Source of the DNA: CBDCWA01 sp046048295
Lineage (GTDB): Bacteria; Pseudomonadota; Alphaproteobacteria; Rhizobiales; Hyphomicrobiaceae
Direction of reading: 5' to 3'
DNA length: 13,525 nt
Assembly: GCA_046048295.1 (NCBI GenBank)
Contig: JBJOGJ010000094.1
Span: 1-13,525 of the forward strand
How positions within the stretch are numbered: position 1 is the stretch's first letter; the number at the start of each line of letters is the position of its first letter. Shown here one piece after another: positions 13,147-13,525 of the stretch. The translations under genes and the position numbers were made by a program. The notes beneath the pieces were generated by a model. That model was not told the DNA's origin, ran no database searches, and saw only the letters and a program-made list of their open reading frames with translations.

Positions 13147-13525
13147 TCAGATGCGCACCACCGTATAGGAGCCGGGCGCGAACATTTCATCGACGGAGAG
13201 TTGCCGCGGCGACAGGCCCTGTTGATGATGGTATCGGCTGAGCGCCTCGAGTGCCGTCCGGTTCGGCTCGACCCCGAAAGGCCAGAAGTCTGGCCCCATC
13301 AGTTCCTGCGTTTCCTCGACGACTGCTTCGAGCCAAGGTAGCGTCACCTTGCAAACTTGGCGTTCCCGCAGCTCGGCCATCGCAATGGCCTTGGACTCTT
13401 CGAACGCCTTGAGCAGGCTGAACGCAAGCCAGGGATGCGCATTCACCTTGCTCTCGAGCACGCCCATCCCATGCATGATCGGAAAAATTCCGGTCTCGCG
13501 AAAATAGGCCTTCTCTTCTGCGACG
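13147..13525 (-). CDS. 4,5-dihydroxyphthalate decarboxylase-like protein, C-terminal part (runs off the window)
   Basis: The visible 125 codons are the C-terminal part of a gene whose start lies beyond 13525. The frame stays open to the edge and reads through GIFPIMHGMGV, an internal segment, so the Met at 13476 is not the start. The pattern HPWLAFSLLKAFEESK, then LPWLEAVVEETQELMGPDFWPFGVEPNR, then YHHQQGLSPRQLSVDEMFAPGS matches the end of 4,5-dihydroxyphthalate decarboxylase-family proteins, whose fold is like that of periplasmic solute-binding proteins (NMT1/ABC type). Without the N-terminus, decarboxylase and transport-receptor roles cannot be separated. Same strand as the monooxygenase operon, 350 bp upstream, so it may belong to the same pathway. 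Confidence 0.82.
   Translation of the reverse strand, partial: VAEEKAYFRETGIFPIMHGMGVLESKVNAHPWLAFSLLKAFEESKAIAMAELRERQVCKVTLPWLEAVVEETQELMGPDFWPFGVEPNRTALEALSRYHHQQGLSPRQLSVDEMFAPGSYTVVRI

Noticed and set aside
1..13525. CRISPR array, rRNA or riboswitch
   Set aside because: No regularly spaced repeats beyond the two-copy operator, no rRNA-like sequence, and no recognisable riboswitch core upstream of the genes, including the homocysteine methyltransferase gene, where a SAM or SAH element might have been expected.

Overview
The window looks like chromosomal DNA of a metabolically versatile alphaproteobacterium, most likely of the rhizobial order Hyphomicrobiales. This is inferred from the gene types (Bug/TctC-type solute-binding protein, GST, group D flavin monooxygenase, GlxA-type regulator, ornithine-cyclodeaminase-like protein), the moderately high GC and the short intergenic gaps. 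No ribosomal or other marker gene is present, so the genus cannot be named.

Left part (about 1-7230, visibly lower GC). A homocysteine S-methyltransferase-family gene (minus) is divergent from a TetR-family repressor. The repressor's promoter region carries a tandem palindromic operator. An OsmC-family gene (minus) follows, divergent from a GlxA/AraC-type regulator with a DJ-1/PfpI-like sensor domain. Downstream of the regulator are two overlapping genes of the uncharacterised Lin0512 family. The first has Arg where the family signature has His. Next come an ornithine cyclodeaminase/mu-crystallin-family gene (minus) and, divergent from it, a class II aldolase/adducin-family gene. The set reads as a small catabolic or amino-acid-related accessory cluster with two local regulators. 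Its substrate cannot be read from sequence.

Middle (about 7230-8980). A 343-bp spacer precedes an intact tRNA-Arg(CCG) with encoded CCA. After it comes a 312-aa protein of unknown function that begins with a DUF4259-like MGAWGxG motif. A perfect GC-rich hairpin separates this gene from the convergent gene cluster to its right.

Right part (about 8980-13525, higher GC, all genes on the minus strand). In transcription order: the 3' end of a 4,5-dihydroxyphthalate decarboxylase-like gene that runs off the window, a 350-bp gap, a group D flavin monooxygenase/acyl-CoA dehydrogenase-fold gene, an isochorismatase-family cysteine hydrolase, a glutathione S-transferase 4 bp after it, and a periplasmic Bug/TctC-type solute-binding protein. 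Hydroxylase, amidase-type hydrolase, GST (possible isomerase) and solute capture together suggest uptake and degradation of an aromatic or N-heterocyclic carboxylate. The exact substrate is inference.

The most interesting points are the paired Lin0512 paralogues with asymmetric loss of a signature residue, the strong dyad in front of them, the tandem TetR operator with a similar element in front of the cyclodeaminase-like gene, and a tRNA-3'-end-like fragment in the 6.3-kb intergenic region.
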